Of a DNA stretch of 64,000 bases, positions 41,757 through 54,520 are shown piece by piece. Numbering within the stretch: position 1 is the first letter of the stretch; the number at the start of each line of letters is the position of its first letter. Source of the DNA: Edaphochlamys debaryana (lineage: Eukaryota > Chlorophyta > Chlorophyceae > Chlamydomonadales). The DNA lies in assembly GCA_016858145.1 (NCBI GenBank), contig JAEHOE010000220.1:12501-76500 (forward strand), given 5' to 3'. A program made the translations under genes and the position numbers. The notes under the pieces were generated by a model. It made no database searches and was not told the origin of the DNA. It saw only the letters and a program-made list of their open reading frames with translations.

Positions 41757-42924
41757 GTCGTCGCCGACCACACTACGCGGTGTGGTCGCTTCCCATGGTG
41801 GGGGTTGGAGGGGTGTTTCTAGTGTTTCTAGTAGGAGCGGGGCTTCAGGCTTGGGGCCTTCAGGGGCTTGCGCTGTGCATGGCGTGTCGGGGTGTGGAGA
41901 GCACGAGAGCAGGTGGGGGAGGGGGGGGCGTGGCGGGGCGGCTGTGTAGGGGAGCCGCGGAGGGAGGGCTGGGTGGGTTCAATGGCAATCCGTGGGAGCA
42001 TTTTGTTTTTGTCATGTGTCCGATCGGCAGGTGGGGGCGGGGTGGATTGGGCGCGTGCATACGGCGGAGCAGCGCGGGCTCGTGTCGCTTGCTGCCCTGA
42101 GAGACTAACTGCCTGTCCCCCTGCGGCTGCAAAGCCAGTTGCGGCCCCCGCCGCCGTTGACCCCGCGATGTCCGCCCTCGGCCTGCACGGCCACACCTGC
42201 ACTGCTGGCACCGCTTCCCTTAGCGCGCGACCTGCTGCGGTACCGCGGCCTCTAGGCCTGCCGCGGGCAATGCGTCTCGCTGCACGCCCCCGGTGTCGCC
42301 CGTGAAGCACCTCCTCCCAGCCACACGCCTCTGCATTGGCCGCCCTCCATCCCCTTCCACCTCTCCCTCCACCTCGTTCCTTGCTCGCTCACCATATCCC
42401 TCTCCCCCGTCCCTGCGCCATCTCCTCCCTGTCCCCGCAGGAGGCGCTCTGACCATGGACTCGCTACGTCCTCCTGCGCCTGGTTCGGGCTGGTGGAGGC
42501 GAGGCGGCTGGGAGGCACATCCTGCCCTGGCTCGAACTCCACACCATGCGCCACTCCACAAACACAACTACACAACACCCCCCTCTCTCCCCGTTGGGGA
42601 GCAATGCGTGGAGTGAGGGGGCACGGCCACGCCGCGCCCAGAGACCTGCCGATGGCCCACGCACCCTATTCACGCCCGCCCCCCGTCCCCTGCCCCCTTG
42701 CTGCCGCAGGCTCTTGTGCTAGCTTGGACCCGAGACACACCCTCCGCTCCCTCTCTCCCTCTCTCCCTCGTTTCTCCACTAAGTCCGAAGTCCACCCCCT
42801 CCCTGGCCCCCACCTACTTACGGCCCCCGCTCCCTCTCCCTTTCCGCTTTGCGACCCGCCCGGCAATCCCCCTCCCCCTCCCCCTGCCCCCCAGCGAGCA
42901 GCATCCCTCACGAACCCTCCCCCA
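41757..42924. other. Stretch without recognised genes
   Basis: The left few hundred bases are probably the 5' UTR of LINE B, read on the minus strand. The rest is pyrimidine-rich and, from about 42650, contains CT-rich runs. It could hold upstream parts of the pseudogene that follows, but no exon could be defined. Confidence 0.35.
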
Positions 42925-43660
42925 GGAGCCGTCGGCTGAGCTTCTGGGCGCCGACCGCGTCCGCCCTCACCTCGGCAGGGCGGCGCTGGCGGCGGCGTGC
43001 AAGCTGGTGGCGGCGGGGGAGCACAGCTGCGGAGGGACGAGCAGGCTGCTCAGCCGGGGGGGGAAGGGTGGAGGGGGGGAGCTTGTGCGGCGGACGGGGC
43101 CGGGTAGCTTCGGGCAGGGAACTGGGCTGGGACGAAGCGGGTGGGCGTTGGCTGCTTGACGTTGACTCTTGGCTACACGGGGCGGCCGTTCACGAGGCAG
43201 CCCTCCTCCGCCTGGCCCACAGCGGGCCCCAGTTGGGGTGGCCGGGCGGGGCGGTCCTTGGGTCCTCTCGGCATCTCGACACCCCGCCCTGCCTTGCCCA
43301 GCCTTGACCGCGCCCCCTTGCCCCACCCCTCCTGCGCCCCCGCTGCAGATGGTCCCACCCCGGGTCAGTGGGCAACGTTGACCTGACGGACCTGGAGCGG
43401 GTGGGGCCGGGGGGCTGGAGGGAGGGGGGAGTGACGGAGGGAACGGGGCCCCCCTTGGCTCCAGCACCCCACACTCGTAGGGGCCCTGAGGGCGCAGACG
43501 GCGGACCCCTGACCGCCCCCCAGCGCCCCCTGCACCTGGGCGTCGACATCTGCATGGCCTCGGGCACCAAGCTCGAGGGGGGCACGGCTCGCTGGGGCTG
43601 CTGAGCGCCAAGGGGGAGGAGCTGCCAAGCGGGCCTACCTCCTGCAGGTAGAGGGGCGCG
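42925..43660 (+). pseudogene. Cystathionine beta-lyase/gamma-synthase-like pseudogene
   Basis: Pieces in the right order for a PLP-dependent Cys/Met-metabolism enzyme: ELLGADR, (frame change) ALTSAG, AALAAACKLVAAGEH, GGTSRLLSR, later VDLTDLERV, then RPLHLGVDICMASGTKLEGG and LLSAKGEEL with AKRAYLLQ in another frame. The family has GADRALxFTSGMAAL, LxAGDxI, GGTxRLLS, and LGADIVMHSATKxxxGH with the PLP-binding lysine, here in SGTK. Several frame changes and a missing DDLY-type segment between GEH and GGT indicate decay, although unseen introns could explain part. The region ends shortly before the LINE C array. Confidence 0.5.
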
Positions 43661-44104
43661 GAGAAGGTGGGTAGTGGGCGGACAAGGGAGTGCAGGTGCT
43701 TCTGCGGAGACGGGCGGGTGCTTTGGTGTGTGTGTGTGGAGGGGGCGTGCACCAAAGGCCCCAGACGCTTATGCAGGTGCTCTTGCAGAAGGCCTTCTCG
43801 AGCAGGCGGCGTCCTTCCGGTCCGAAAGGCTGACATCAAAGATTTCAATCACATTTATATGTAAGCGGATTGAGGGCGTGCAAATGGGCGGGCGGCGTTG
43901 ACACGGGGCTCGGACGGGGGAGGTGGTGGAATGGAAGCGCGAGAGAAGCAGCTCTCTCGTAACCCACTCGATCTCTTTGATCTCTATTGCTGTGATGGGC
44001 TGCGGGTGGGGTGTTGGCTCCGATGAGGCTGTTGTCCGAATGGGGCGGGAGACCTCCACGTAGGAAGGGCACTTGGTCCTTGGCTGGAGCGGCCGGGGGC
44101 TGAG
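43661..44104. other. Short stretch without genes before the LINE C array
   Basis: No gene seen. It lies between the lyase-like pseudogene and the point (about 44105) where LINE C sequence begins abruptly at CGTACGGGGCTTGAC. Confidence 0.4.
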
Positions 44105-45317
44105 CGTACGGGGCTTGACGACAGTGGGCATGGCAGTCACGTGTTCAGATGCCCTAGGCAGTATTATCGCTGAGAGTGGGGTCAGGGGCGTGGCCGGGAG
44201 GGCCCACGCTCTGGCGCAAGCTGCGTGCAATAGGGAGTATGGCCAAAGGATTGTGCGTGATTTACTTGGGACGGAAACACAGGACATGCCCCTGGCACTG
44301 AGAAGCGGGACGGAAATGGCCAGGCGGCTTCAGGACCTGCTGGGACGCCTCCCCGATGGGTGGGTGGCCGCAGCACGCACCCCAGGAGACCCTGCAGGGT
44401 CTGAGCTCAAGGCCTGGGGCAAAATAGCAAGTAGTGTGGGGTGGGGGGGACGCCACCCTGAGCAAGATGACGGTTAAGATTGCAACCCAGCTGCAGCTGG
44501 GCCCAGCGCGCACCCGACTGGCACGCAAGCATGCAGAGTTTATTCAGGAAGCATTGGGGACGGGGGAGGCCATGGAGTCTGAAGTCACGCGCCTGAAGGC
44601 TGTCTGGCCCCGCCTGTGGAAGTTGAAGTGGGAAGCAAGCAACAAGGAGCCCCTGTGGCGACTTGCCATGGACGGCTATCCAGGTTTCGGCATGCATCGT
44701 GCCCAGCTGGGCACAAGTGAAGTAGCCAGGTGCCCGTGTGGGCAGGCGATGAACCAAGGTGACCGGCTCCACCATTTCTGGTCGTGTGCGACAACAATGG
44801 CAGTGCGCACAAGATTGAGCGATGCTATTGGTCGGGCGGTGAAGAGGCATGAGGTTTGGTTGGTGCAGGCCCCCGCGGGCATTGCGCAGCAAGTTTGGGA
44901 CGTGGTGTGCTTGGCCGCCGTGGGGGCCATGGAGCAAGCACGCAGGTACAAGTACGCGCATCGGGGTGCAGAGGGCATGATTATGCAGGCCCGGGCGCTG
45001 GCAAGGGGAGAGCTGGAAGCGCGCCTTCAGTGCTTTGCCGGGGTGGGGCCGGCCCCGTCGGATTGGGACACGGTGTCAGAGGACCACCCCTTTTTGGCCG
45101 TGACCGAGGAGGGAGACGTGCGTTACATGCCCCACGTGGTGGTGATGGATGGTCTTCACTAGATCTCGTTTGGAGCCCGGGTTAGGGGCCCTGCCGTCCA
45201 AGTCAGGGGGCGGCGTGCTGGCTTGCAGGGGGCAAGCCCGTGAGGTTGGCTGCCAAGCCACGGCGTTCAGCTGCCGTGCACCCCTCTGGGGTCCCTCATT
45301 GTAACCACCGAGGACTG
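44105..45317 (+). pseudogene. LINE C fragment, array copy 1 (most truncated)
   Basis: Contains the last roughly 400 codons of ORF2 in two frames: 44105-44477 and 44461-45162. The second includes RCPCGQAMNQGDRLHHFWSC, the CCHC motif, and ends at TAG 45160-45162. The frame change lies at a run of seven G near 44448; with six G the protein reads GWGDATLSKM, matching GWEDVSLAKM of LINE A. The shared 3' cassette is at 45230-45316. Confidence 0.85.
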
Positions 45318-46590
45318 AGCGCGCGGGCGCTGGCACCCACGGCACGACTGCACAACTGCGATGTTGGTGCGTCGCCCGGAGCTTGCATCAGCCCGACTGC
45401 CCGTCCTATCCATAGACTACTTGTCCTTCTGTTGTGTTCATCCTTGCGGCTCTGCGGCTCACCACACTGCGCGACCAAGTAAAGCTCGGTCCGCCTTTGA
45501 TGTTTCAGTCCAGTGTTTGTTCACTTGTTTCCTCAACATGGCATGTAACGCAAGCCTCAACCAGAGCGCTCGCTTTGACGGCTCGCAAAAGAAGCACAAG
45601 GCCTTCGCGCCATCGCAACGACGCGCTCGCACACCGTCGTCAGCCGCTGCACAAGATAGCTATACAGCGTGTGCATAGCTCGACATGGCGCTTGCGCTCC
45701 CCAAGCTACCTTGGATGGGCGCCCTCGCGGACCCGCGGCGACCGGAGCACCGCTGCACTGCAGCACGCAGCAGCCTGGAGGCTCTGTTATCGCTTGGCGC
45801 GGGTTGCACCACAGCTGGCAAGCGACCATGCTGCTCCGGGGTACACCGAATAGTCACCGTTCTTATGCTCGCCGGCTCTCGAACACCCCCAACCGTCGCA
45901 GCACAAACCCCATAACGCACGCCCTAAACCGCATCAATATCCTACACCCCCGCAGCACCCGGGGCAACAGCAAAGGGGGGAAAATACGCACGGGCGGTGG
46001 GGGGCGCCGCCCAGAACCGGCCATAACTCACTTTCTATCCCCCCGCCGCCCTGACCAGCCCGGCCCGCTCTGCCCAGGCTGGCACCTCCGGGCGCCCAGG
46101 GTGGGAGGGTGGGTGAGCGAAGCGCGCCGCGGGACGGCCGCAAGCTCCCGCGCCCGGGATACTTCTGCAGCGGTCCAATCAACACGCGTGAGCCGTCAAA
46201 ACGCGTCCACCGAGGTCAGGCGGTCAGCATGCGTGACAATAACGAACCAACGAACGCAACTGGAAGCACCGACTCGGCTTTGCGCGGGGAGCCGCTCTCT
46301 CTGCCGTACCGCCCTCACCACACCAACACCGCCTTCCCCCTGCTTTCCCCCAGCCCCCCCCCCCCTACCCCCAACGGTTCAAGGTTCGACTTCCTCCCTT
46401 CCGTACACGCCCCAAAACCTCCCCTCGGCGCGCTGAGAGCGCTCCGTAGTGTCTCGCAGGCGGCGGCGGGAAGGACACCCTCACGTCCCTTCTACGAACC
46501 CCACGCCCACCAGGCCGCTTCCAGTCAAGCGCACGCTTCATATAAACGGGAGCTCTCAGACAAGAAGTCTGCGCCGTGCAAATCCTGCCG

Positions 46591-48361
46591 CCCTGCAGCC
46601 CTTGTGGACCGCCCTGCAGCCCTTGTGGACCGTGGGCTGACCCCAGCCCAGTACCACAACAACAGGAACTCCATCCCAGCCGGCGCCCCGGTCACCTGCC
46701 TGTATCTTCCCCCCAGCGGTGGCGGTTTTGGCCTGCTCCCCCTCACGGAACACACCCAGGCGCGGCTCGCCATCTCGGCAATCAGGGGCATTCTGGGCGC
46801 CTGCGGCAGCCTGCGCTACAAGCCGCAGTGGATCCCTGCCCTTCTGGCCATGCTCCGGCACCTCCACCCCGCTGCGCACCCGCTGTGCCTGCTGACCATT
46901 CGGCGACCGGACGCAAGTGCCCACCCCCGCATCCTGGGCGTGCCGGTCCCGGCATCAACAACCCCGACCCTGGCCCGGCTGGTTGGCAGCCTAGCCCTGC
47001 TGCCCACGGCCACGGTGGTCAACGCGGAGGCCCTGGCAGCCGGCCCCTGGGTGCGCCACGCGCCCCTCTGGGGCAATCCGGCCCTGCCCGCCCAGGCGGC
47101 ATCAGACGTCAGTACAGGATTTGAGGCAGAGTTTAGGGACCTGTTTGCCGTACGGGGCTTGACGACAGTGGGCATGGCAGTCACGTGTTCAGATGCCCTA
47201 GGCAGTATTATCGCTGAGAGTGGGGTCAGGGGCGTGGCCGGGAGGGCCCACGCTCTGGCGCAAGCTGCGTGCAATAGGGAGTATGGCCAAAGGATTGTGC
47301 GTGATTTACTTGGGACGGAAACACAGGACATGCCCCTGGCACTGAGAAGCGGGACGGAAATGGCCAGGCGGCTTCAGGACCTGCTGGGACGCCTCCCCGA
47401 TGGGTGGGTGGCCGCAGCACGCACCCCAGGAGACCCTGCAGGGTCTGAGCTCAAGGCCTGGGGCAAAATAGCAAGTAGTGCGGGGTGGGGGGGACGCCAC
47501 CCTGAGCAAGATGACGGTTAAGATTGCAACCCAGCTGCAGCTGGGCCCAGCGCGCACCCGACTGGCACGCAAGCATGCAGAGTTTATTCAGGAAGCATTG
47601 GGGACGGGGGAGGCCATGGAGTCTGAAGTCACGCGCCTGAAGGCTGTCTGGCCCCGCCTGTGGAAGTTGAAGTGGGAAGCAAGCAACAAGGAGCCCCTGT
47701 GGCGACTTGCCATGGACGGCTATCCAGGTTTCGGCATGCATCGTGCCCAGCTGGGCACAAGTGAAGTAGCCAGGTGCCCGTGTGGGCAGGCGATGAACCA
47801 AGGTGACCGGCTCCACCATTTCTGGTCGTGTGCGACAACAATGGCAGTGCGCACAAGATTGAGCGATGCTATTGGTCGGGCGGTGAAGAGGCATGAGGTT
47901 TGGTTGGTGCAGGCCCCCGCGGGCATTGCGCAGCAAGTTTGGGACGTGGTGTGCTTGGCCGCCGTGGGGGCCATGGAGCAAGCACGCAGGTACAAGTACG
48001 CGCATCGGGGTGCAGAGGGCATGATTATGCAGGCCCGGGCGCTGGCAAGGGGAGAGCTGGAAGCGCGCCTTCAGTGCTTTGCCGGGATGGGGCCGGCCCC
48101 GTCGGATTGGGACACGGTGTCAGAGGACCACCCCTTTTTGGCCGTGACCGAGGAGGGAGACGTGCGTTACATGCCCCACGTTGTGGTGATGGATGGTCTT
48201 CACTAGATCTCGTTTGGAGCCCGGGTTAGGGGCCCTGCCGTCCAAGTCAGGGGGCGGCATGCTGGCTTGCAGGGGGCAAGCCCGTGAGGTTGGCTGCCAA
48301 GCCACGGCGTTCAGCTGCCGTGCACCCCTCTGGGGTCCCTCATTGTAACCACCGAGGACTG
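46591..48361 (+). pseudogene. LINE C fragment, array copy 2
   Basis: Begins with a duplicated 21-base piece (CTGCAGCCCTTGTGGACCG twice), then AALVDRGLTPAQYHNNRNS, corresponding to AALTDRNMTPAQYRDNPNA of LINE A ORF2. The frame runs to 47521, shifts at the seven-G run near 47492, and continues 47505-48206 with the CCHC motif. The upstream frame is open back into the spacer to 46109, which is chance. The 3' cassette is at 48264-48360. Confidence 0.9.
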
Positions 48362-49633
48362 AGCGCGCGGGCGCTGGCACCCACGGCACGACTGCACAAC
48401 TGCGATGTTGGTGCGTCGCCCGGAGCTTGCATCAGCCCGACTGCCCGTCCTATCCATAGACTACTTGTCCTTCTGTTGTGTTCATCCTTGCGGCTCTGCG
48501 GCTCACCACACTGCGCGACCAAGTAAAGCTCGGTCCGCCTTTGATGTTTCAGTCCAGTGTTTGTTCACTTGTTTCCTCAACATGGCATGTAACGCAAGCC
48601 TCAACCAGAGCGCTCGCTTTGACGGCTCGCAAAAGAAGCACAAGGCCTTCGCGCCATCGCAACGACGCGCTCGCACACCGTCGTCAGCCGCTGCACAAGA
48701 TAGCTATACAGCGTGTGCATAGCTCGACATGGCGCTTGCGCTCCCCAAGCTACCTTGGATGGGCGCCCTCGCGGACCCGCGGCGACCGGAGCACCGCTGC
48801 ACTGCAGCACGCAGCAGCCTGGAGGCTCTGTTATCGCTTGGCGCGGGTTGCACCACAGCTGGCAAGCGACCATGCTGCTCCGGGGTACACCGAATAGTCA
48901 CCGTTCTTATGCTCGCCGGCTCTCGAACACCCCCAACCGTCGCAGCACAAACCCCATAACGCACGCCCTAAACCGCATCAATATCCTACACCCCCGCAGC
49001 ACCCGGGGCAACAGCAAAGGGGGGAAAATACGCACGGGCGGTGGGGGGCGCCGCCCAGAACCGGCCATAACTCACTTTCTATCCCCCCGCCGCCCTGACC
49101 AGCCCGGCCCGCTCTGCCCAGGCTGGCACCTCCGGGCGCCCAGGGTGGGAGGGTGGGTGAGCGAAGCGCGCCGCGGGACGGCCGCAAGCTCCCGCGCCCG
49201 GGATACTTCTGCAGCGGTCCAATCAACACGCGTGAGCCGTCAAAACGCGTCCACCGAGGTCAGGCGGTCAGCATGCGTGACAATAACGAACCAACGAACG
49301 CAACTGGAAGCACCGACTCGGCTTTGCGCGGGGAGCCGCTCTCTCTGCCGTACCGCCCTCACCACACCAACACCGCCTTCCCCCTGCTTTCCCCCAGCCC
49401 CCCCCCCCTACCCCCAACGGTTCAAGGTTCGACTTCCTCCCTTCCGTACACGCCCCAAAACCTCCCCTCGGCGCGCTGAGAGCGCTCCGTAGTGTCTCGC
49501 AGGCGGCGGCGGGAAGGACACCCTCACGTCCCTTCTACGAACCCCACGCCCACCAGGCCGCTTCCAGTCAAGCGCACGCTTCATATAAACGGGAGCTCTC
49601 AGACAAGAAGTCTGCGCCGTGCAAATCCTGCCG

Positions 49634-51404
49634 CCCTGCAGCCCTTGTGGACCGCCCTGCAGCCCTTGTGGACCGTGGGCTGACCCCAGCCCAGTACCAC
49701 AACAACAGGAACTCCATCCCAGCCGGCGCCCCGGTCACCTGCCTGTATCTTCCCCCCAGCGGTGGCGGTTTTGGCCTGCTCCCCCTCACGGAACACACCC
49801 AGGCGCGGCTCGCCATCTCGGCAATCAGGGGCATTCTGGGCGCCTGCGGCAGCCTGCGCTACAAGCCGCAGTGGATCCCTGCCCTTCTGGCCATGCTCCG
49901 GCACCTCCACCCCGCTGCGCACCCGCTGTGCCTGCTGACCATTCGGCGACCGGACGCAAGTGCCCACCCCCGCATCCTGGGCGTGCCGGTCCCGGCATCA
50001 ACAACCCCGACCCTGGCCCGGCTGGTTGGCAGCCTAGCCCTGCTGCCCACGGCCACGGTGGTCAACGCGGAGGCCCTGGCAGCCGGCCCCTGGGTGCGCC
50101 ACGCGCCCCTCTGGGGCAATCCGGCCCTGCCCGCCCAGGCGGCATCAGACGTCAGTACAGGATTTGAGGCAGAGTTTAGGGACCTGTTTGCCGTACGGGG
50201 CTTGACGACAGTGGGCATGGCAGTCACGTGTTCAGATGCCCTAGGCAGTATTATCGCTGAGAGTGGGGTCAGGGGCGTGGCCGGGAGGGCCCACGCTCTG
50301 GCGCAAGCTGCGTGCAATAGGGAGTATGGCCAAAGGATTGTGCGTGATTTACTTGGGACGGAAACACAGGACATGCCCCTGGCACTGAGAAGCGGGACGG
50401 AAATGGCCAGGCGGCTTCAGGACCTGCTGGGACGCCTCCCCGATGGGTGGGTGGCCGCAGCACGCACCCCAGGAGACCCTGCAGGGTCTGAGCTCAAGGC
50501 CTGGGGCAAAATAGCAAGTAGTGCGGGGTGGGGGGGACGCCACCCTGAGCAAGATGACGGTTAAGATTGCAACCCAGCTGCAGCTGGGCCCAGCGCGCAC
50601 CCGACTGGCACGCAAGCATGCAGAGTTTATTCAGGAAGCATTGGGGACGGGGGAGGCCATGGAGTCTGAAGTCACGCGCCTGAAGGCTGTCTGGCCCCGC
50701 CTGTGGAAGTTGAAGTGGGAAGCAAGCAACAAGGAGCCCCTGTGGCGATTTGCCATGGACGGCTATCCAGGTTTCGGCATGCATCGTGCCCAGCTGGGCA
50801 CAAGTGAAGTAGCCAGGTGCCCGTGTGGGCAGGCGATGAACCAAGGTGACCGGCTCCACCATTTCTGGTCGTGTGCGACAACAATGGCAGTGCGCACAAG
50901 ATTGAGCGATGCTATTGGTCGGGCGGTGAAGAGGCATGAGGTTTGGTTGGTGCAGGCCCCCGCGGGCATTGCGCAGCAAGTTTGGGACGTGGTGTGCTTG
51001 GCCGCCGTGGGGGCCATGGAGCAAGCACGCAGGTACAAGTACGCGCATCGGGGTGCAGAGGGCATGATTATGCAGGCCCGGGCGCTGGCAAGGGGAGAGC
51101 TGGAAGCGCGCCTTCAGTGCTTTGCCGGGATGGGGCCGGCCCCGTCGGATTGGGACACGGTGTCAGAGGACCACCCCTTTTTGGCCGTGACCGAGGAGGG
51201 AGACGTGCGTTACATGCCCCACGTTGTGGTGATGGATGGTCTTCACTAGATCTCGTTTGGAGCCCGGGTTAGGGGCCCTGCCGTCCAAGTCAGGGGGCGG
51301 CATGCTGGCTTGCAGGGGGCAAGCCCGTGAGGTTGGCTGCCAAGCCACGGCGTTCAGCTGCCGTGCACCCCTCTGGGGTCCCTCATTGTAACCACCGAGG
51401 ACTG
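49634..51404 (+). pseudogene. LINE C fragment, array copy 3
   Basis: Same structure as copy 2, with the same duplicated 5' piece and the same seven-G frameshift near 50535. One visible coding difference is LWRFAMDG for LWRLAMDG. The C-terminal frame ends at 51249 and the 3' cassette is at 51307-51403. Confidence 0.9.
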
Positions 51405-52677
51405 AGCGCGCGGGCGCTGGCACCCACGGCACGACTGCACAACTGCGATGTTGGTGCGTCGCCCGGAGCTTGCATCAGCCCGACTGCCCGTCCTATCCAT
51501 AGACTACTTGTCCTTCTGTTGTGTTCATCCTTGCGGCTCTGCGGCTCACCACACTGCGCGACCAAGTAAAGCTCGGTCCGCCTTTGATGTTTCAGTCCAG
51601 TGTTTGTTCACTTGTTTCCTCAACATGGCATGTAACGCAAGCCTCAACCAGAGCGCTCGCTTTGACGGCTCGCAAAAGAAGCACAAGGCCTTCGCGCCAT
51701 CGCAACGACGCGCTCGCACACCGTCGTCAGCCGCTGCACAAGATAGCTATACAGCGTGTGCATAGCTCGACATGGCGCTTGCGCTCCCCAAGCTACCTTG
51801 GATGGGCGCCCTCGCGGACCCGCAGCGACCGGAGCACCGCTGCACTGCAGCACGCAGCAGCCTGGAGGCTCTGTTATCGCTTGGCGCGGGTTGCACCACA
51901 GCTGGCAAGCGACCATGCTGCTCCGGGGTACACCGAATAGTCACCGTTCTTATGCTCGCCGGCTCTCGAACACCCCCAACCGTCGCAGCACAAACCCCAT
52001 AACGCACGCCCTAAACCGCATCAATATCCTACACCCCCGCAGCACCCGGGGCAACAGCAAAGGGGGGGAAATACGCACGGGCGGTGGGGGGCGCCGCCCA
52101 GAACCGGCCATAACTCACTTTCTATCCCCCCGCCGCCCTGACCAGCCCGGCCCGCTCTGCCCAGGCTGGCACCTCCGGGCGCCCAGGGTGGGAGGGTGGG
52201 TGAGCGAAGCGCGCCGCGGGACGGCCGCAAGCTCCCGCGCCCGGGATACTTCTGCAGCGGTCCAATCAACACGCGTGAGCCGTCAAAACGCGTCCACCGA
52301 GGTCAGGCGGTCAGCATGCGTGACAATAACGAACCAACGAACGCAACTGGAAGCACCGACTCGGCTTTGCGCGGGGAGCCGCTCTCTCTGCCGTACCGCC
52401 CTCACCACACCAACACCGCCTTCCCCCTGCTTTCCCCCAGCCCCCCCCCCCCTACCCCCAACGGTTCAAGGTTCGACTTCCTCCCTTCCGTACACGCCCC
52501 AAAACCTCCCCTCGGCGCGCTGAGAGCGCTCCGTAGTGTCTCGCAGGCGGCGGCGGGAAGGACACCCTCACGTCCCTTCTACGAACCCCACGCCCACCAG
52601 GCCGCTTCCAGTCAAGCGCACGCTTCATATAAACGGGAGCTCTCAGACAAGAAGTCTGCGCCGTGCAAATCCTGCCG

Positions 52678-54447
52678 CCCTGCAGCCCTTGTGGACCGCC
52701 CTGCAGCCCTTGTGGACCGTGGGCTGACCCCAGCCCAGTACCACAACAACAGGAACTCCATCCCAGCCGGCGCCCCGGTCACCTGCCTGTATCTTCCCCC
52801 CAGCGGTGGCGGTTTTGGCCTGCTCCCCCTCACGGAACACACCCAGGCGCGGCTCGCCATCTCGGCAATCAGGGGCATTCTGGGCGCCTGCGGCAGCCTG
52901 CGCTACAAGCCGCAGTGGATCCCTGCCCTTCTGGCCATGCTCCGGCACCTCCACCCCGCTGCGCACCCGCTGTGCCTGCTGACCATTCGGCGACCGGACG
53001 CAAGTGCCCACCCCCGCATCCTGGGCGTGCCGGTCCCGGCATCAACAACCCCGACCCTGGCCCGGCTGGTTGGCAGCCTAGCCCTGCTGCCCACGGCCAC
53101 GGTGGTCAACGCGAAGGCCCTGGCAGCCGGCCCCTGGGTGCGCCACGCGCCCCTCTGGGGCAATCCGGCCCTGCCCGCCCAGGCGGCATCAGACGTCAGT
53201 ACAGGATTTGAGGCAGAGTTTAGGGACCTGTTTGCCGTACGGGGCTTGACGACAGTGGGCATGGCAGTCACGTGTTCAGATGCCCTAGGCAGTATTATCG
53301 CTGAGAGTGGGGTCAGGGGCGTGGCCGGGAGGGCCCACGCTCTGGCGCAAGCTGCGTGCAATAGGGAGTATGGCCAAAGGATTGTGCGTGATTTACTTGG
53401 GACGGAAACACAGGACATGCCCCTGGCACTGAGAAGCGGGACGGAAATGGCCAGGCGGCTTCAGGACCTGCTGGGACGCCTCCCCGATGGGTGGGTGGCC
53501 GCAGCACGCACCCCAGGAGACCCTGCAGGGTCTGAGCTCAAGGCCTGGGGCAAAATAGCAAGTAGTGCGGGGTGGGGGGGACGCCACCCTGAGCAAGATG
53601 ACGGTTAAGATTGCAACCCAGCTGCAGCTGGGCCCAGCGCGCACCCGACTGGCACGCAAGCATGCAGAGTTTATTCAGGAAGCATTGGGGACGGGGGAGG
53701 CCATGGAGTCTGAAGTCACGCGCCTGAAGGCTGTCTGGCCCCGCCTGTGGAAGTTGAAGTGGGAAGCAAGCAACAAGGAGCCCCTGTGGCGACTTGCCAT
53801 GGACGGCTATCCAGGTTTCGGCATGCATCGTGCCCAGCTGGGCACAAGTGAAGTAGCCAGGTGCCCGTGTGGGCAGGCGATGAACCAAGGTGACCGGCTC
53901 CACCATTTCTGGTCGTGTGCGACAACAATGGCAGTGCGCACAAGATTGAGCGATGCTATTGGTCGGGCGGTGAAGAGGCATGAGGTTTGGTTGGTGCAGG
54001 CCCCCGCGGGCATTGCGCAGCAAGTTTGGGACGTGGTGTGCTTGGCCGCCGTGGGGGCCATGGAGCAAGCACGCAGGTACAAGTACGCGCATCGGGGTGC
54101 AGAGGGCATGATTATGCAGGCCCGGGCGCTGGCAAGGGGAGAGCTGGAAGCGCGCCTTCAGTGCTTTGCCGGGGTGGGGCCGGCCCCGTCGGATTGGGAC
54201 ACGGTGTCAGAGGACCACCCCTTTTTGGCCGTGACCGAGGAGGGAGACGTGCGTTACATGCCCCACGTTGTGGTGATGGATGGTCTTCACTAGATCTCGT
54301 CTGGAGCCCGGGTAGGGGCCCTGCCGTCCAAGTCAGGGGGCGGCGTGCTGGCTTGCAGGGGGCAAGCCCGTGAGGTTGGCTGCCAAGCCACGGCGTTCAG
54401 CTGCCGTGCACCCCTCTGGGGTCCCTCATTGTAACCACCGAGGACTG
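52678..54447 (+). pseudogene. LINE C fragment, array copy 4
   Basis: Same structure and frameshift (near 53579). It differs from the others in VVNAKALAAG for VVNAEALAAG and in a few bases after the stop codon at 54293 (TCGTCTGGAGCCCGGGTAGG). The 3' cassette is at 54350-54446, followed by non-array sequence CCGCCGTCC. Confidence 0.9.
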
Positions 54448-54520
54448 CCGCCGTCCAGGTGGCGCGGTCATATCCGCCCACCCCCACGTGGCGCTGCCAC
54501 GGGAACACCGCACCCGCCTA

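Larger units (their letters stand above)
45318..54447 (+). repeat. Three tandem units of ~3,044 bp (spacer plus truncated LINE C)
   Basis: Unit ends, each at CCGAGGACTG, are at 45317, 48361, 51404 and 54447: periods of 3,044, 3,043 and 3,043. Each unit is about 1.27 kb of spacer followed by 1.77 kb of LINE C. The units differ at only a handful of positions and in one poly-C run, so the amplification is very recent. The spacers (45318-46590, 48362-49633, 51405-52677) show no homology to LINE A; frames in them are not credible genes. A CATATAAA lies near 46538 and at the same place in the others. Confidence 0.95.

Noticed and set aside
46109..47521. 470-codon frame as a new fusion protein
   Set aside because: The 5' part is spacer with no protein-like composition; only the part after about 46600 is LINE C ORF2. 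The fusion is chance and ends at a frameshift.
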